A DNA stretch of 64,000 nucleotides from Prevotella sp. UBA4217 (GTDB lineage: Bacteria; Bacteroidota; Bacteroidia; Bacteroidales; Bacteroidaceae): NCBI GenBank assembly GCA_002379425.1, contig DFTH01000011.1, positions 164,970-228,969 of the forward strand. Reading direction: 5' to 3'. This document shows, one piece after another, positions 41,752 to 51,742 of the stretch. The translations under genes were made by a program, and so were the position numbers. Position 1 is the stretch's first letter; the number at the start of each line of letters is the position of its first letter. A model generated the notes under the pieces. The model did no database searches, was not told where the DNA came from, and worked only from the letters and a program-made list of their open reading frames with translations.

Positions 41752-44241
41752 ATGACACTATTGAAGAAATGCCTGCCCGACGTGTTGGCAGTGCTGTTGT
41801 TTGCCGTATTGGCCTTTGCCTATTTCTTCCCTGCAGATATCGAGGGGCGCATCCTCTATCGTCATGATGCCTCAGCAGGAAGGGGGGCTGGACAAGAGGG
41901 TATCGAGTACCTGCAGAAGACGGGTGAGCGCTCGCGATGGACGAATGCTCTGTTCGGGGGGATGCCGACCTATCAGATGGCACCATCGTATGGCTCTACT
42001 GATCTGTTGGCAAAGGCCGTGAATGCCTATCACCTGTGGCTGCCAGAGAATGTGTGGTTCGTGTTTGCCTACCTGTTGGGCTTCTATATCCTGCTGAGGG
42101 CTTTCGACTTCCGTCAGCACTTAGCCGCATTAGGCAGTATCATCTGGGCTTTCTCCACCTATTTCCTGATTATCATTGCTGCAGGACATATCTGGAAGGT
42201 ATGGGCACTGGCCTACCTGCCACCGCTGATTGCTGGCATCGTACTGGCCTATCGTGGGAAATACTTGTGGGGACTCTTGTTGACTGCCGTCTTCATGGCC
42301 TTTGAGATCAATGCCAACCATGTGCAGATGACCTATTATTATCTGTTCATCGTCCTCTTCCTTGTCATTGGCTGGCTGGTGGAGGCTATCCAGAAGCACG
42401 AGATGGTTCGCTTTATGAAGGCGACAGCCGTCTGTATCGCTGGTGCAGCCATCGGAGTATGCATCAACCTGTCAAACCTCTACCATACGTGGCAGTATAG
42501 TCAGGAGTCGATGCGCGGCAAGAGTGAACTGGTGAAGCAGAACAGTGCCAACCAGACGAGCAGTGGTCTGGACCGCGATTATATCACCCAGTGGAGTTAC
42601 GGCATCGGCGAGACATGGACGCTACTGATCCCAAATACGAAGGGTGGGGCCTCGATGCCATTGAGCATGAGCGAGACAGCCATGAAGCATGCTGACGAAA
42701 ACTATGTGAGTATCTACAACCAGATCGGACAGTATTGGGGCGAGCAGCCTGGCACCAGTGGCCCCGTCTATGTGGGAGCCTTTGTGATGCTGCTCTTTAT
42801 CCTTGGGCTGTTTATCGTGAAAGGACCTGTGAAGTGGGCGCTGCTGGCAGCAACGGTTCTCTCTGTCCTCCTATCGTGGGGAAAGAACTTCATGGGCTTC
42901 ACGGACTTCTTCCTTGACTATGTGCCGATGTATGCCAAGTTCCGTACGGTGGCCTCGATCCTTGTTATCGCCGAGTTCACCATCCCGCTGTTGGCTATGC
43001 TGGCATTGAAGAAGATATTCGATGAGCCGGAAGTCTTGAAGACAAAGGCGAAATACCTCTACATCAGTTTCGGACTCACTGCAGGCATTTGTCTGCTCTT
43101 CGCGCTGATGCCATCAGCCTTCTTCGGCAGTTTCGTCTCCTCGAGTGAGATGCACGCCATTCAGAGCCTGCCCGCAGAGCATGTCCAGCCCCTGTTGGCC
43201 AATCTGACAGAAATGCGGCAAGCCGTGTTTACGGCCGACTGCTGGCGCTCGTTCTTGATCATTGTCATCGGTATGGCTCTCCTAATGATATATAGGTATG
43301 GAAAACTGAAGGCGGAATATACAGTAGCGTGTATCCTCGTGCTCTGTCTGGTGGATCTCTGGCAGGTGAACAAGCGCTACCTGAACGACGAGATGTTCGT
43401 GCCGAAGTCTGAGCGTGAGCAACCCCAGCAGAAGACACAGACAGACGAACTGATTCTGCGTGACCAGACCCTCGACTACCGTGTGCTGAACCTCGCCTCG
43501 AACACGTTCAACGAGAACGAGACGAGTTACTATCATAAGAGTATCGGCGGCTATCATGCAGCCAAGTTGCGCCGCTATCAGGAGATGATAGATGCCTATA
43601 TCTCACCAGAGATGCAAGCGCTCTTTGGCGCTGTCAGTAAGGCAGCAGGTGATATGACGCAGGTGAAGGGCGACAGTATCTGTCCAGTGCTGAACATGCT
43701 CAACACACGCTACTTCATCTTCCCCCTGGAGGGTGGACAGACGGTGCCTATCCAGAACCCGTATGCATACGGCAATGCCTGGTTTGTGGATCAACTCGAC
43801 TATGTCGCCAATGCCAATGAGGAACTTGATGCCCTGGGCAAGATCGACCTGCGCCATCAGGCCGTGGCCGATGCGAAGTTCAAGGAGCAACTCGGTGAGG
43901 CTGTCGTGCAGGATACGGCCAGCATCGTGACTATCACCACCTACGAGCCCAACCGTCTGGTCTATGACGTGAACAGTGGCAAGGGTGGTATCCTTGTGTT
44001 CTCGGAGATCTACTATCCGGGCTGGACGGCTACCGTCGATGGGCAGCCTGTAGAACTTGGGCGTGTGGATTATATCCTCCGTGCACTGCATATCCAGCCA
44101 GGTAAGCATCAGGTGGAACTCACCTTCTTCCCCAAGTCGGTGAGCACGACGGAGACGGTAGCCTATATCGCTTTCTTCCTGCTGATTCTGATAGTGGTGG
44201 GTATCATAGTGATAGAGATTCGTCATCGGAAGAAGGAATAG
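41752..44241 (+). CDS. YfhO-family large membrane protein
   Basis: ATG 41752 (MTLLKKCLPDVLAV) gives 829 aa. It has about twelve membrane helices spread over residues 10-530, a soluble lumenal region near 540-790 and a last helix near 800-820, as in YfhO/GT-C-like proteins. YfhO of Gram-positives helps glycosylate lipoteichoic acid; in Bacteroidetes the family is taken to handle lipid-linked sugars, but the substrate is unknown. fkp starts 3 nt after its stop, so a link to glycan assembly is reasonable. Confidence 0.88.
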   Translation: MTLLKKCLPDVLAVLLFAVLAFAYFFPADIEGRILYRHDASAGRGAGQEGIEYLQKTGERSRWTNALFGGMPTYQMAPSYGSTDLLAKAVNAYHLWLPENVWFVFAYLLGFYILLRAFDFRQHLAALGSIIWAFSTYFLIIIAAGHIWKVWALAYLPPLIAGIVLAYRGKYLWGLLLTAVFMAFEINANHVQMTYYYLFIVLFLVIGWLVEAIQKHEMVRFMKATAVCIAGAAIGVCINLSNLYHTWQYSQESMRGKSELVKQNSANQTSSGLDRDYITQWSYGIGETWTLLIPNTKGGASMPLSMSETAMKHADENYVSIYNQIGQYWGEQPGTSGPVYVGAFVMLLFILGLFIVKGPVKWALLAATVLSVLLSWGKNFMGFTDFFLDYVPMYAKFRTVASILVIAEFTIPLLAMLALKKIFDEPEVLKTKAKYLYISFGLTAGICLLFALMPSAFFGSFVSSSEMHAIQSLPAEHVQPLLANLTEMRQAVFTADCWRSFLIIVIGMALLMIYRYGKLKAEYTVACILVLCLVDLWQVNKRYLNDEMFVPKSEREQPQQKTQTDELILRDQTLDYRVLNLASNTFNENETSYYHKSIGGYHAAKLRRYQEMIDAYISPEMQALFGAVSKAAGDMTQVKGDSICPVLNMLNTRYFIFPLEGGQTVPIQNPYAYGNAWFVDQLDYVANANEELDALGKIDLRHQAVADAKFKEQLGEAVVQDTASIVTITTYEPNRLVYDVNSGKGGILVFSEIYYPGWTATVDGQPVELGRVDYILRALHIQPGKHQVELTFFPKSVSTTETVAYIAFFLLILIVVGIIVIEIRHRKKE

Positions 44242-44244
44242 GCC

Positions 44245-46941
44245 ATGAAGAAACTGTTGTCGTTGCCACCTAATCTGGTTGGTAGTTTCCATGAAGTGAC
44301 AGGCCTGAGCCGTGACGACTTCTTCTGTACCAACGATCCTGTGGGTCATAAACTCGGCAGTGGAGGTGGTACGTCGTGGCTCTTGCAGGAGGCATGGAGA
44401 GATCAGCATTCCTCATCCCCCATTTCTTATTCCTCATTTGACGATTGGCTTGCCTCGGAGAAACGAATACTGTTACATGCAGGTGGTCAGAGCCGTCGCC
44501 TGCCAGCATACGCACCGTCAGGGAAGATCCTGACCCCCGTTCCTGTATTCCGTTGGGAAAGAGGGCAACGACTCTCACAGGATTTGTTGACTCTCCAGTT
44601 GCCACTCTACGAGAAGATAATGTCGATGGCACCAGAGTCTATCCATACGATGGTAGTCAGTGGTGATGTCTATATCCGAGCCACTCAACCCCTCCAGCCT
44701 ATTCCTGAGGCAGATGTTGTCTGCTATGGTCTGTGGCTCGATGCCTCCGTGGCGAAGAATCACGGGGTGTTCGTGAGCCGTCGCCGTACGCCTTCTGTTC
44801 TTAAGCAGATGCTCCAGAAACCTTCGGTACAGGTACTTGGCGAACTGCAGAAGGATCATTTCTATCTGACGGATATCGGTATCTGGCTGCTCTCTGATAA
44901 GGCAGTGAAACTTCTGATGGCAAGATGTGCAGGCGATCCTAGTAATCCTAGGATACCTAGGGCATACGATCTCTATTCGGAGTTTGGCTGTGCCCTCGGC
45001 ACCGACCCGACCATCGCCGACGAGGAACTGCGTCAGTTGAAGGTGGCTATCCTTCCTTTGGCGGGTGGTGAGTTCTACCATTTCGGTACTTCGCGGGAGA
45101 TGATCTCCTCGACGATGCGAATCCAGAACCTGGAGAACGACCAGCGGAAGATCATGCACCTCGACCGCAAGCCCCATCCCTCGATTTTCGTGCAGAATGC
45201 CGTGATGGAGATAGGGTTTACGGAGGAGAATACGAATATCTGGATAGAGAACAGTCATGTGGGCAGGCATTGGCAACTCTCCCACGACCATATTATCACA
45301 GGTGTTCCCAAGAACGACTGGCATCTCTCATTGCGGCCTGGGGAATGTATCGATGTCGTCCCTATTGGGGAGACACAGTATGCCGTGCGCCGCTACCATA
45401 TTGATGACCGCTTTGCTGGGGCAGAGCAGCAGCAGCGGCAATTCCCGGTGATAAGCGACCTAAATAGCCTAGGAACCCTAGAAAATCCAGATAGACTAGT
45501 TCCCCAGGCTGACCGGCTGATTTCTGCCGAGGAAATTTCCACCGAGGCTAACCTGCGGCGGCTCTTTGCCCAGCGGAAAGCCTTCCGCAAGGAGAATTGG
45601 AGCGCACTTGCCCATAACTGGAGCCATAGCGTCTTTTATCAACTCGACCTCGCGGACGCCCAACGAGCGTTTGAGGATGAGCATATTCCACTACCGCCAC
45701 CATTACCAGAGGATGTACCGCTGATGACGCGTATCCACGATGCGATGTTCCGCCGTGAAAGCGACAAGGCCTTTGCATTGCTTCGTGAGGGACTGATGCA
45801 TTCAGGCACTCCTACATTGGAACAGCGTATCCCCCAGAAATCTGTCTATGACGACCAGATCGTGTGGGGGCGTTCACCGGTGAGAATCGATATCGCTGGT
45901 GGATGGACGGATACACCGCCCTATTGCCTGATGGAGGGCGGAAACGTTATCAACTTTGCGATCGAACTCAACGGTCAGCCTCCACTACAGACCTATATCC
46001 GTCCTTCCAAGGAACTTCGTATCGTTCTCCGTAGCATTGACCTGGGAGCGATGGAGGTGGTGGAGACCACAGAGCAATTGAGAGACTTCATGCATGTGGG
46101 GTCACCGTTCTCGATTCCAAAAGCAGCCTTGGTACTGGCAGGCTTTGGGGGCGGAGATAATCTTCGCTCGCAGTTGGAGACTTTTGGCTGCGGTATCGAA
46201 CTGACTCTTCTCTCTGCTATTCCAGCGGGTAGTGGACTGGGTACCAGCAGCATCCTCGCCTCGACGGTACTTGGAGCCGTTAGTGACTTCTGTGGCCTTG
46301 GATGGGACAAGACGGAAATCGGGCGGCGGACATTGATGCTTGAACAGATGCTCACTACGGGTGGTGGTTGGCAGGATCAGTTTGGCGGAGTCCTTGGTGG
46401 GGTGAAACTCTTGCAGACGGGTGGGGGCTTCGACCAGAGTCCGCTGGTGCGATGGTTGCCCAACGACCTGTGGCTCCAGCCCGAATACAAGTCATGCCAT
46501 CTCTTGTATTATACTGGGATCACGCGTACCGCTAAGCATATCCTGGCAGAGATTGTCAGTCGGATGTTCCTCAACCACGGTGATGAGATCCGTCTGTTGC
46601 GAGAGATGAAGGAGCATACGATGGAGATGTATGAGACCATCCAGCGCAACGACTTCGTGGGAATGGGCCATCTTGTGAGGAAGACCTGGCAGCAGAACCA
46701 GGCGCTCGACAGTGGAACAAATCCGGCTGCCGTCGCCTCGCTCACATCACTGGTGGATGACCTGTGTCTAGGCTACAAACTGCCTGGTGCTGGTGGAGGT
46801 GGCTACCTCTATATGATTGCCAAGGATCCAGAGGCTGCCGCTCGTATCAAACAGATTCTTAACGACCATCGGAATAACAAGAATGCCCGTTTCGTGGAGA
46901 TGTCACTCTCCACCACGGGACTACAGATTAGTCGTAGTTGA
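44245..46941 (+). CDS. fkp: Bifunctional fucokinase / fucose-1-phosphate guanylyltransferase
   Basis: The 898-aa protein has an N-terminal GDP-fucose pyrophosphorylase domain (LLHAGGQSRRLPAYAPSGKI as a region near residue 75-95, then a left-handed beta-helix part with IWIENSHVG) and a C-terminal GHMP kinase domain (PVRIDIAGGWTDTPPYCL near 545; AIPAGSGLGTSSILA near 655; LPGAGGGGYLY near 850). Known from Bacteroides fragilis (949 aa), Fkp turns L-fucose into GDP-fucose for capsules and glycoproteins. It sits between yfhO and a GSCFA gene. It is a little shorter than the B. fragilis enzyme but carries both sites. Confidence 0.94.
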   Translation: MKKLLSLPPNLVGSFHEVTGLSRDDFFCTNDPVGHKLGSGGGTSWLLQEAWRDQHSSSPISYSSFDDWLASEKRILLHAGGQSRRLPAYAPSGKILTPVPVFRWERGQRLSQDLLTLQLPLYEKIMSMAPESIHTMVVSGDVYIRATQPLQPIPEADVVCYGLWLDASVAKNHGVFVSRRRTPSVLKQMLQKPSVQVLGELQKDHFYLTDIGIWLLSDKAVKLLMARCAGDPSNPRIPRAYDLYSEFGCALGTDPTIADEELRQLKVAILPLAGGEFYHFGTSREMISSTMRIQNLENDQRKIMHLDRKPHPSIFVQNAVMEIGFTEENTNIWIENSHVGRHWQLSHDHIITGVPKNDWHLSLRPGECIDVVPIGETQYAVRRYHIDDRFAGAEQQQRQFPVISDLNSLGTLENPDRLVPQADRLISAEEISTEANLRRLFAQRKAFRKENWSALAHNWSHSVFYQLDLADAQRAFEDEHIPLPPPLPEDVPLMTRIHDAMFRRESDKAFALLREGLMHSGTPTLEQRIPQKSVYDDQIVWGRSPVRIDIAGGWTDTPPYCLMEGGNVINFAIELNGQPPLQTYIRPSKELRIVLRSIDLGAMEVVETTEQLRDFMHVGSPFSIPKAALVLAGFGGGDNLRSQLETFGCGIELTLLSAIPAGSGLGTSSILASTVLGAVSDFCGLGWDKTEIGRRTLMLEQMLTTGGGWQDQFGGVLGGVKLLQTGGGFDQSPLVRWLPNDLWLQPEYKSCHLLYYTGITRTAKHILAEIVSRMFLNHGDEIRLLREMKEHTMEMYETIQRNDFVGMGHLVRKTWQQNQALDSGTNPAAVASLTSLVDDLCLGYKLPGAGGGGYLYMIAKDPEAAARIKQILNDHRNNKNARFVEMSLSTTGLQISRS

Positions 46942-46952
46942 ATGATTGAGGA

Positions 46953-47741
46953 ATGGAGTTTAGAACAGTAGTAGATGTACCAGATCCTGGGTTTAGGATT
47001 GGTCCCTGTGAGGAGATGCTCTTCGTGGGGTCCTGTTTCGCTACGGAGATAGGGCGCCGGTTTCATGAAGAGAAGTTCCGTGCGACCGTCAATCCCTTTG
47101 GCGTAATGTATAATCCTGCCAGTATCCTGCATACCATCGAACGCTGTGACGGTTCTCCCCGTGTCGCTTTCCTAACGCTTGGTACGAATCATGTCTATCG
47201 CCTGAAGGAGACAGGCGAGATTGTAGATAACTGCCAGAAGCGGCCGCAGTCGCTCTTTACAGAGGAAGAATTGTCGGTGGAGGCATGTGCAGAATATCTG
47301 CGACGATCCATCATGTTGCTCCGTGGGATAAACCCAGGGATACATGTCGTGGTCACCGTCAGCCCGATCCGCTATCGTAAGTATGGCTACCACGAGTCCC
47401 AACTCTCTAAAGCCACCCTACTGTTGGCTGCCAGTCAGATAGAGGGTGCTGCTTACTTCCCAGCCTATGAGATAGTAAATGACGAACTGCGCGACTATCG
47501 CTTTTATAAGGACGATATGCTCCATCCCTCTGATCAGGCAGTGGAATACATCTGGCAACGCCTGTCGGAAGTCTATCTGAGTGATGAGGCGAAGGCATTC
47601 CTCAAGGAGTGGGCACCCGTGAAGGCCGTCCTGAACCATCGTCCTTTCAACCCTGACTCCGAAGAATATCACAGACTCATGGATAAAACTATGTTAAAAG
47701 TAGCGGAATTGCAAAAAAAATACCCTACCTTTGCAGTATAA
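46953..47741 (+). CDS. GSCFA-domain protein
   Basis: The 262-aa protein carries the naming motif VGSCFATEIG (about 25-34) and the NPFGVMYNP block, plus a late DDMLHPSD with the Asp-x-x-His of SGNH-like hydrolases. GSCFA proteins are thought to be SGNH-type hydrolases or acyl transferases, with no proven substrate. No signal peptide was seen. It starts 12 nt after fkp, so it likely belongs to the same operon. The murF-alr promoter lies in its last codons. Confidence 0.88.
   Translation: MEFRTVVDVPDPGFRIGPCEEMLFVGSCFATEIGRRFHEEKFRATVNPFGVMYNPASILHTIERCDGSPRVAFLTLGTNHVYRLKETGEIVDNCQKRPQSLFTEEELSVEACAEYLRRSIMLLRGINPGIHVVVTVSPIRYRKYGYHESQLSKATLLLAASQIEGAAYFPAYEIVNDELRDYRFYKDDMLHPSDQAVEYIWQRLSEVYLSDEAKAFLKEWAPVKAVLNHRPFNPDSEEYHRLMDKTMLKVAELQKKYPTFAV
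47726..47733 (+). promoter_or_regulatory. -7 box of murF-alr, inside the GSCFA gene end
   Basis: TACCTTTG lies 24 nt upstream of the murF-alr ATG and overlaps the end of the GSCFA coding sequence. Confidence 0.65.
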
Positions 47742-47757
47742 TAGCAATCATACAATC

Positions 47758-50223
47758 ATGAAATACAGTATAGAGAAGGTGGCGACCCTTATAGGAGCAC
47801 GCCGCTATGGAGACAAAGACGGACAAATCCGTTGGCTGTTGACAGACAGTCGTAGCCTATGTTTTCCTGAAGAGACACTCTTTTTCGCGTTGAAGACTCA
47901 GCGCAATGACGGACATCGGTATATTAGTGACCTTTATCGTCGTGGTGTCCGCCATTTCGTAGTGGAGCAAGTACCCGAGCATTATGACACCGTCTATCCC
48001 GATGCAGACTTTTTGCGCGTGCCCCATACCTTAGCCGCTCTACAGCGACTTGCGGAGCGGCATCGCGATGAGTTTGATCTACCCATCGTAGGTATTACAG
48101 GCTCTAACGGCAAGACGATGGTGAAGGAGTGGCTCTACCAACTGTTGCTTCCCTCGCAGAAGATTGTGCGCTCACCGCGCTCCTATAACTCCCAGATTGG
48201 TGTGCCTCTATCAGTATGGCTTCTCAACGAGCAGACCGAGGTGGGCATCTTCGAGGCGGGTATTAGTCAGCCAGGGGAAATGTATGCCCTGCGTGACATC
48301 ATCCAGCCCACTATCGGAGTACTGACCTCCCTGGGCGCTGCCCATCAGGAGAACTTCCGTTCGATGGAAGAGAAATGTATGGAGAAACTCGAACTGATGC
48401 ATGATACGGAGGCAATGGTCTATTGCTCCGACAACGATACTGTCAGCCGTTGTATCCGTAGGATGCAGTACAAGGGTGAGAAGATTGCGTGGTCACAGTG
48501 CGATGAGCAGGCTGCCCTTTTTGTGAAAGAGGTCGTGGAGAAAGGCCATACCACGCGTATCACCTATATCTGGAAAGAAGAAGAAAATACCTATAGTATC
48601 CCCTTCATTGATGATGCTTCAATCGACAACTCTATCACCTGTGCGGCAGTGGCGCTCCATCTGGGACTGACACCGGCACAGTTGGCTGACCGTATGCCAA
48701 AACTGGAACCCGTCGCCATGCGCCTGGAAGTGAAGGAGGGACAACGAGGTTGTGTGATTATCAACGACTCCTATAATTCGGACATTAACTCTCTAGATAT
48801 TGCTCTCGACTTCATGCAGCGCCGTGAGGCCAAGAAGAGGACTCTCATTCTAAGTGACATTTTCCAGACAGGCACTTCGCCGGAGACCCTCTACGCCCAG
48901 GTTAGTGAACTGGCCGTGAAGCGCGGTATCACGAAGTTCATCGGAATCGGTCCTGAGATCTCTGCTCAGGCAGACAAAATCCAGATTGCCGATAAAGCCT
49001 TCTTCGTTAGTGTGCCCCACTTTCTTTCCAGTGACGCCTTTGTCAATCTGCGCAATGAACTGGTGCTGTTGAAAGGTGCCCGTCCCTTCGGCTTCGACCA
49101 GATTACGGAGCAACTGGAGCAGAAGGTGCATGAGACCATCCTGGAGGTGAACCTCAATGCCGTGGTTGATAACCTGAACTACTTCCGTTCGTTCCTGAAG
49201 CCCGAGACGAAGATGGTATGTATGATTAAGGCCGACGGCTACGGAGCAGGAGCCGTCGAGATTGCCAAGACACTACAGGATCATCGCGTCGATTACCTGG
49301 CGGTGGCGGTGGCCGACGAGGGCGTGACGCTCCGTAAGGCTGGTATCACTGCCAATATTATGATCATGAACCCGGAGATGACGGCCTTCAAGACAATGTT
49401 TGACTACGACTTGGAGCCAGAAGTGTATTCATTCCGCCTGATGGATGCATTGATCAAGGCAGCCCGCAAGGAGGGTATCACAGGCTGGCCTGTGCATATC
49501 AAACTCGATACGGGAATGCACCGTCTTGGTTTCGACCCTGTACACGATATTGATGAGGTCATCGACCGTCTGAAACACCAGAGTGCCATCATCCCACGCT
49601 CTGTCTTCAGTCACTTCGTAGGCTCAGACAGCGACGGCTTCGATGAGTTCTCCGCCCAACAGTTCGCACTTTTCGATGAGGGAAGCCGTAAGTTGCAGTC
49701 CGTCTTCACTCATAAGATTTTGCGCCATATCGACAACTCTGCAGGCATCGAGCATTTCCCGGAGCGCCAGATGGACATGTGCCGTCTGGGCATTGGACTC
49801 TATGGCATCGATCCGCGCGATAACCATATCCTCCATACGGTAAGTACACTGAAGACCACTATTCTCCAGATGCGCCATGTTCCGGCGGGGGAGACAGTGG
49901 GCTATAGCAGGAAGGGCAAGATTGAGCGCGACTCCGTGATTGCTGCCATTCCTATCGGCTATGCCGACGGCCTAAACCGTCACCTCGGCAATCGTCATGG
50001 TTACTGTCTTGTCAATGGGCAGAAAGCCCCGTATGTGGGAAATATCTGTATGGACGTAGCGATGATCGACGTGACGGACATCCCCTGTGTCGAGGGTGAC
50101 CAGGTAGAGATCTTCGGTGAGCACCTGCCCGTCACGGCACTCTCCGATACGCTCGACACTATTCCCTACGAGGTGCTTACGGGAGTCAGCAATCGTGTGA
50201 AGCGTGTCTATTTCCAGGATTAA
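47758..50223 (+). CDS. Bifunctional MurF ligase / alanine racemase
   Basis: ATG 47758 (MKYSIEKVATLIGARR) gives 821 aa; an earlier in-frame start lies before the promoter-proximal region and is unlikely. The N-terminal half is MurF, with the ATP loop GITGSNGKT near 112 and a C-terminal Mur ligase domain to about 450. The second half is a PLP alanine racemase with CMIKADGYGAG (Lys-PLP) near 485, YADGLNRHLGN near 745, and GNICMDVAMIDVTD near 770. It makes D-alanine and adds D-Ala-D-Ala to the UDP-MurNAc-tripeptide. This fusion is a known Bacteroidetes trait; it may channel D-Ala. Confidence 0.95.
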   Translation: MKYSIEKVATLIGARRYGDKDGQIRWLLTDSRSLCFPEETLFFALKTQRNDGHRYISDLYRRGVRHFVVEQVPEHYDTVYPDADFLRVPHTLAALQRLAERHRDEFDLPIVGITGSNGKTMVKEWLYQLLLPSQKIVRSPRSYNSQIGVPLSVWLLNEQTEVGIFEAGISQPGEMYALRDIIQPTIGVLTSLGAAHQENFRSMEEKCMEKLELMHDTEAMVYCSDNDTVSRCIRRMQYKGEKIAWSQCDEQAALFVKEVVEKGHTTRITYIWKEEENTYSIPFIDDASIDNSITCAAVALHLGLTPAQLADRMPKLEPVAMRLEVKEGQRGCVIINDSYNSDINSLDIALDFMQRREAKKRTLILSDIFQTGTSPETLYAQVSELAVKRGITKFIGIGPEISAQADKIQIADKAFFVSVPHFLSSDAFVNLRNELVLLKGARPFGFDQITEQLEQKVHETILEVNLNAVVDNLNYFRSFLKPETKMVCMIKADGYGAGAVEIAKTLQDHRVDYLAVAVADEGVTLRKAGITANIMIMNPEMTAFKTMFDYDLEPEVYSFRLMDALIKAARKEGITGWPVHIKLDTGMHRLGFDPVHDIDEVIDRLKHQSAIIPRSVFSHFVGSDSDGFDEFSAQQFALFDEGSRKLQSVFTHKILRHIDNSAGIEHFPERQMDMCRLGIGLYGIDPRDNHILHTVSTLKTTILQMRHVPAGETVGYSRKGKIERDSVIAAIPIGYADGLNRHLGNRHGYCLVNGQKAPYVGNICMDVAMIDVTDIPCVEGDQVEIFGEHLPVTALSDTLDTIPYEVLTGVSNRVKRVYFQD

Positions 50224-50291
50224 TGGAAAGTACGTTAACGATAACGTAAAGAAAATAGTAGCGAAATGCGTGACGTTTCGCTATTTTTTTG

Positions 50292-50299
50292 TATCTTTG
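50292..50299 (+). promoter_or_regulatory. -7 box of the uronate transport cluster
   Basis: TATCTTTG, 44 nt upstream of the EIIC ATG at 50344. Confidence 0.65.
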
Positions 50300-50343
50300 C
50301 ATCCAAATAACACTAAAACAAGTAAATATCGATATTATAGACA

Positions 50344-51705
50344 ATGGAACAAGTCTTTAGTTACATTATTAGTCTGGGTGCATCGGTGATGATGCCCATC
50401 CTCTTTACCATTATTGGCCTTTGTATAGGCATGAAGTTTGGAAAGTCCCTGAAGTCTGGTCTCTACGTGGGTGTCGGTTTCGTGGGACTTGGTATTGTGA
50501 CTGCCCTGTTGACCAACAATTTCGGAAGTCCGCTTTCGGAAATATCGCGTCTATACGACTTACAACTTGGGGTCTTCGATATGGGTTGGCCTGCTGCGGC
50601 TGCCGTGGCCTATAATACGGCAGTAGGGGCTTTGATTATTCCTATCTGCTTGGGCGTGAACTTCCTATTACTGATTACCAAGTGTACGCGTACGGTAAAT
50701 ATCGATCTTTGGAACTACTGGCACTTTGCATTCATTGGGGCTGTGGCTTATTTTGTGATGGATCAGTCGTTGGCTTGGGGCTACTTCGCTGCCATTGTGT
50801 GCTACATCATTACGCTGGTGATGGCCGATCTGACAGCCGATAAGTTCCAGAGTTACTACGAGGATATGGATGGAATCTCTATCCCACAGCCCTTCTGCCA
50901 GAGTTTCACGGCCTTTGCCATCGGTATCAACTGGTTGCTTGACAAGATACCAGGGTTCTCTAAACTCGACATTGATGCGGAAGGCTTGAAGAAGAAGTTC
51001 GGTGTGCTTGGTGAACCCATCGTACTTGGTGTCATCGTGGGTGCCCTGATCGGTGTGGTGGCCCAACTTGACATCAAGAAAGTGCTCTTCCTGGGAGTGA
51101 CGATGGGAGCCGTGATGGAACTGATACCGCGTATTACACGGCTCTTTATTGACGGTCTGAAGCCGATTGCTGAGAAGACGCAGGAGGTGGTGCAGAAAAG
51201 ATGGGCAGGCAAGAAAATATATATCGGCATGTCGCCTGCATTGGTGATTGGTCATCCGACTACACTCGTGTCTTCCCTGATCCTTATACCGCTGGCCCTG
51301 TTGATGGCTGTGGCCCTCCCGGGCAATGAGTTCCTGCCGTTAGCATCGTTGGCCGGCATGTTCTACATATTCGTGATGGTGCTGCCCTATACGAAAGGAA
51401 ATGTGGTGAAGACACTGATCGTCGGTATCGTCACGGTCGGTATCGGACTATGGTTTGTTACTGACATGGCACCCGCCTTCACACAGGCCGCGCAGACGGT
51501 GTATGCGCAGACCCAAGACCCAGCGGCGAAGATCCCTGAGGGATTCCAGGCCGGCGCTCTCGACTTTGCCTCTAGCCTCTTTGGCTGGGTCATCTACAAA
51601 TGTGTGAACAGTCTGGCATACGTGGGTGCTGGTATCCTGACGCTCATCACTCTTGCCATGGTGTTCTGGAACCGTCAGCGCATCGTGGCCTCTGAGAAAC
51701 GGTAA
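50344..51705 (+). CDS. PTS EIIC, galactitol (GatC) type
   Basis: The 453-aa protein has about ten membrane helices and matches the GatC-type EIIC family: GVGFVGLGIVTALL early, a VFDMGWPAAAAVAYN block, NIDLWNYWHFAFIGA, and the GISIPQPFCQSF segment (the usual substrate-site GISIPH has Q here). EIIC proteins carry sugars that EIIB phosphorylates. No EIIA, EIIB, HPr or EI gene is in the window, and PTS genes are rare in Bacteroidales. It leads a unit with kduI and an ExuT-like gene, so a uronate or related sugar acid is the likely substrate, perhaps without phosphorylation. Confidence 0.9.
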   Translation: MEQVFSYIISLGASVMMPILFTIIGLCIGMKFGKSLKSGLYVGVGFVGLGIVTALLTNNFGSPLSEISRLYDLQLGVFDMGWPAAAAVAYNTAVGALIIPICLGVNFLLLITKCTRTVNIDLWNYWHFAFIGAVAYFVMDQSLAWGYFAAIVCYIITLVMADLTADKFQSYYEDMDGISIPQPFCQSFTAFAIGINWLLDKIPGFSKLDIDAEGLKKKFGVLGEPIVLGVIVGALIGVVAQLDIKKVLFLGVTMGAVMELIPRITRLFIDGLKPIAEKTQEVVQKRWAGKKIYIGMSPALVIGHPTTLVSSLILIPLALLMAVALPGNEFLPLASLAGMFYIFVMVLPYTKGNVVKTLIVGIVTVGIGLWFVTDMAPAFTQAAQTVYAQTQDPAAKIPEGFQAGALDFASSLFGWVIYKCVNSLAYVGAGILTLITLAMVFWNRQRIVASEKR

Positions 51706-51742
51706 TTGTTAAGAGAATAAGAATTTAAAAAAACGATAGGAA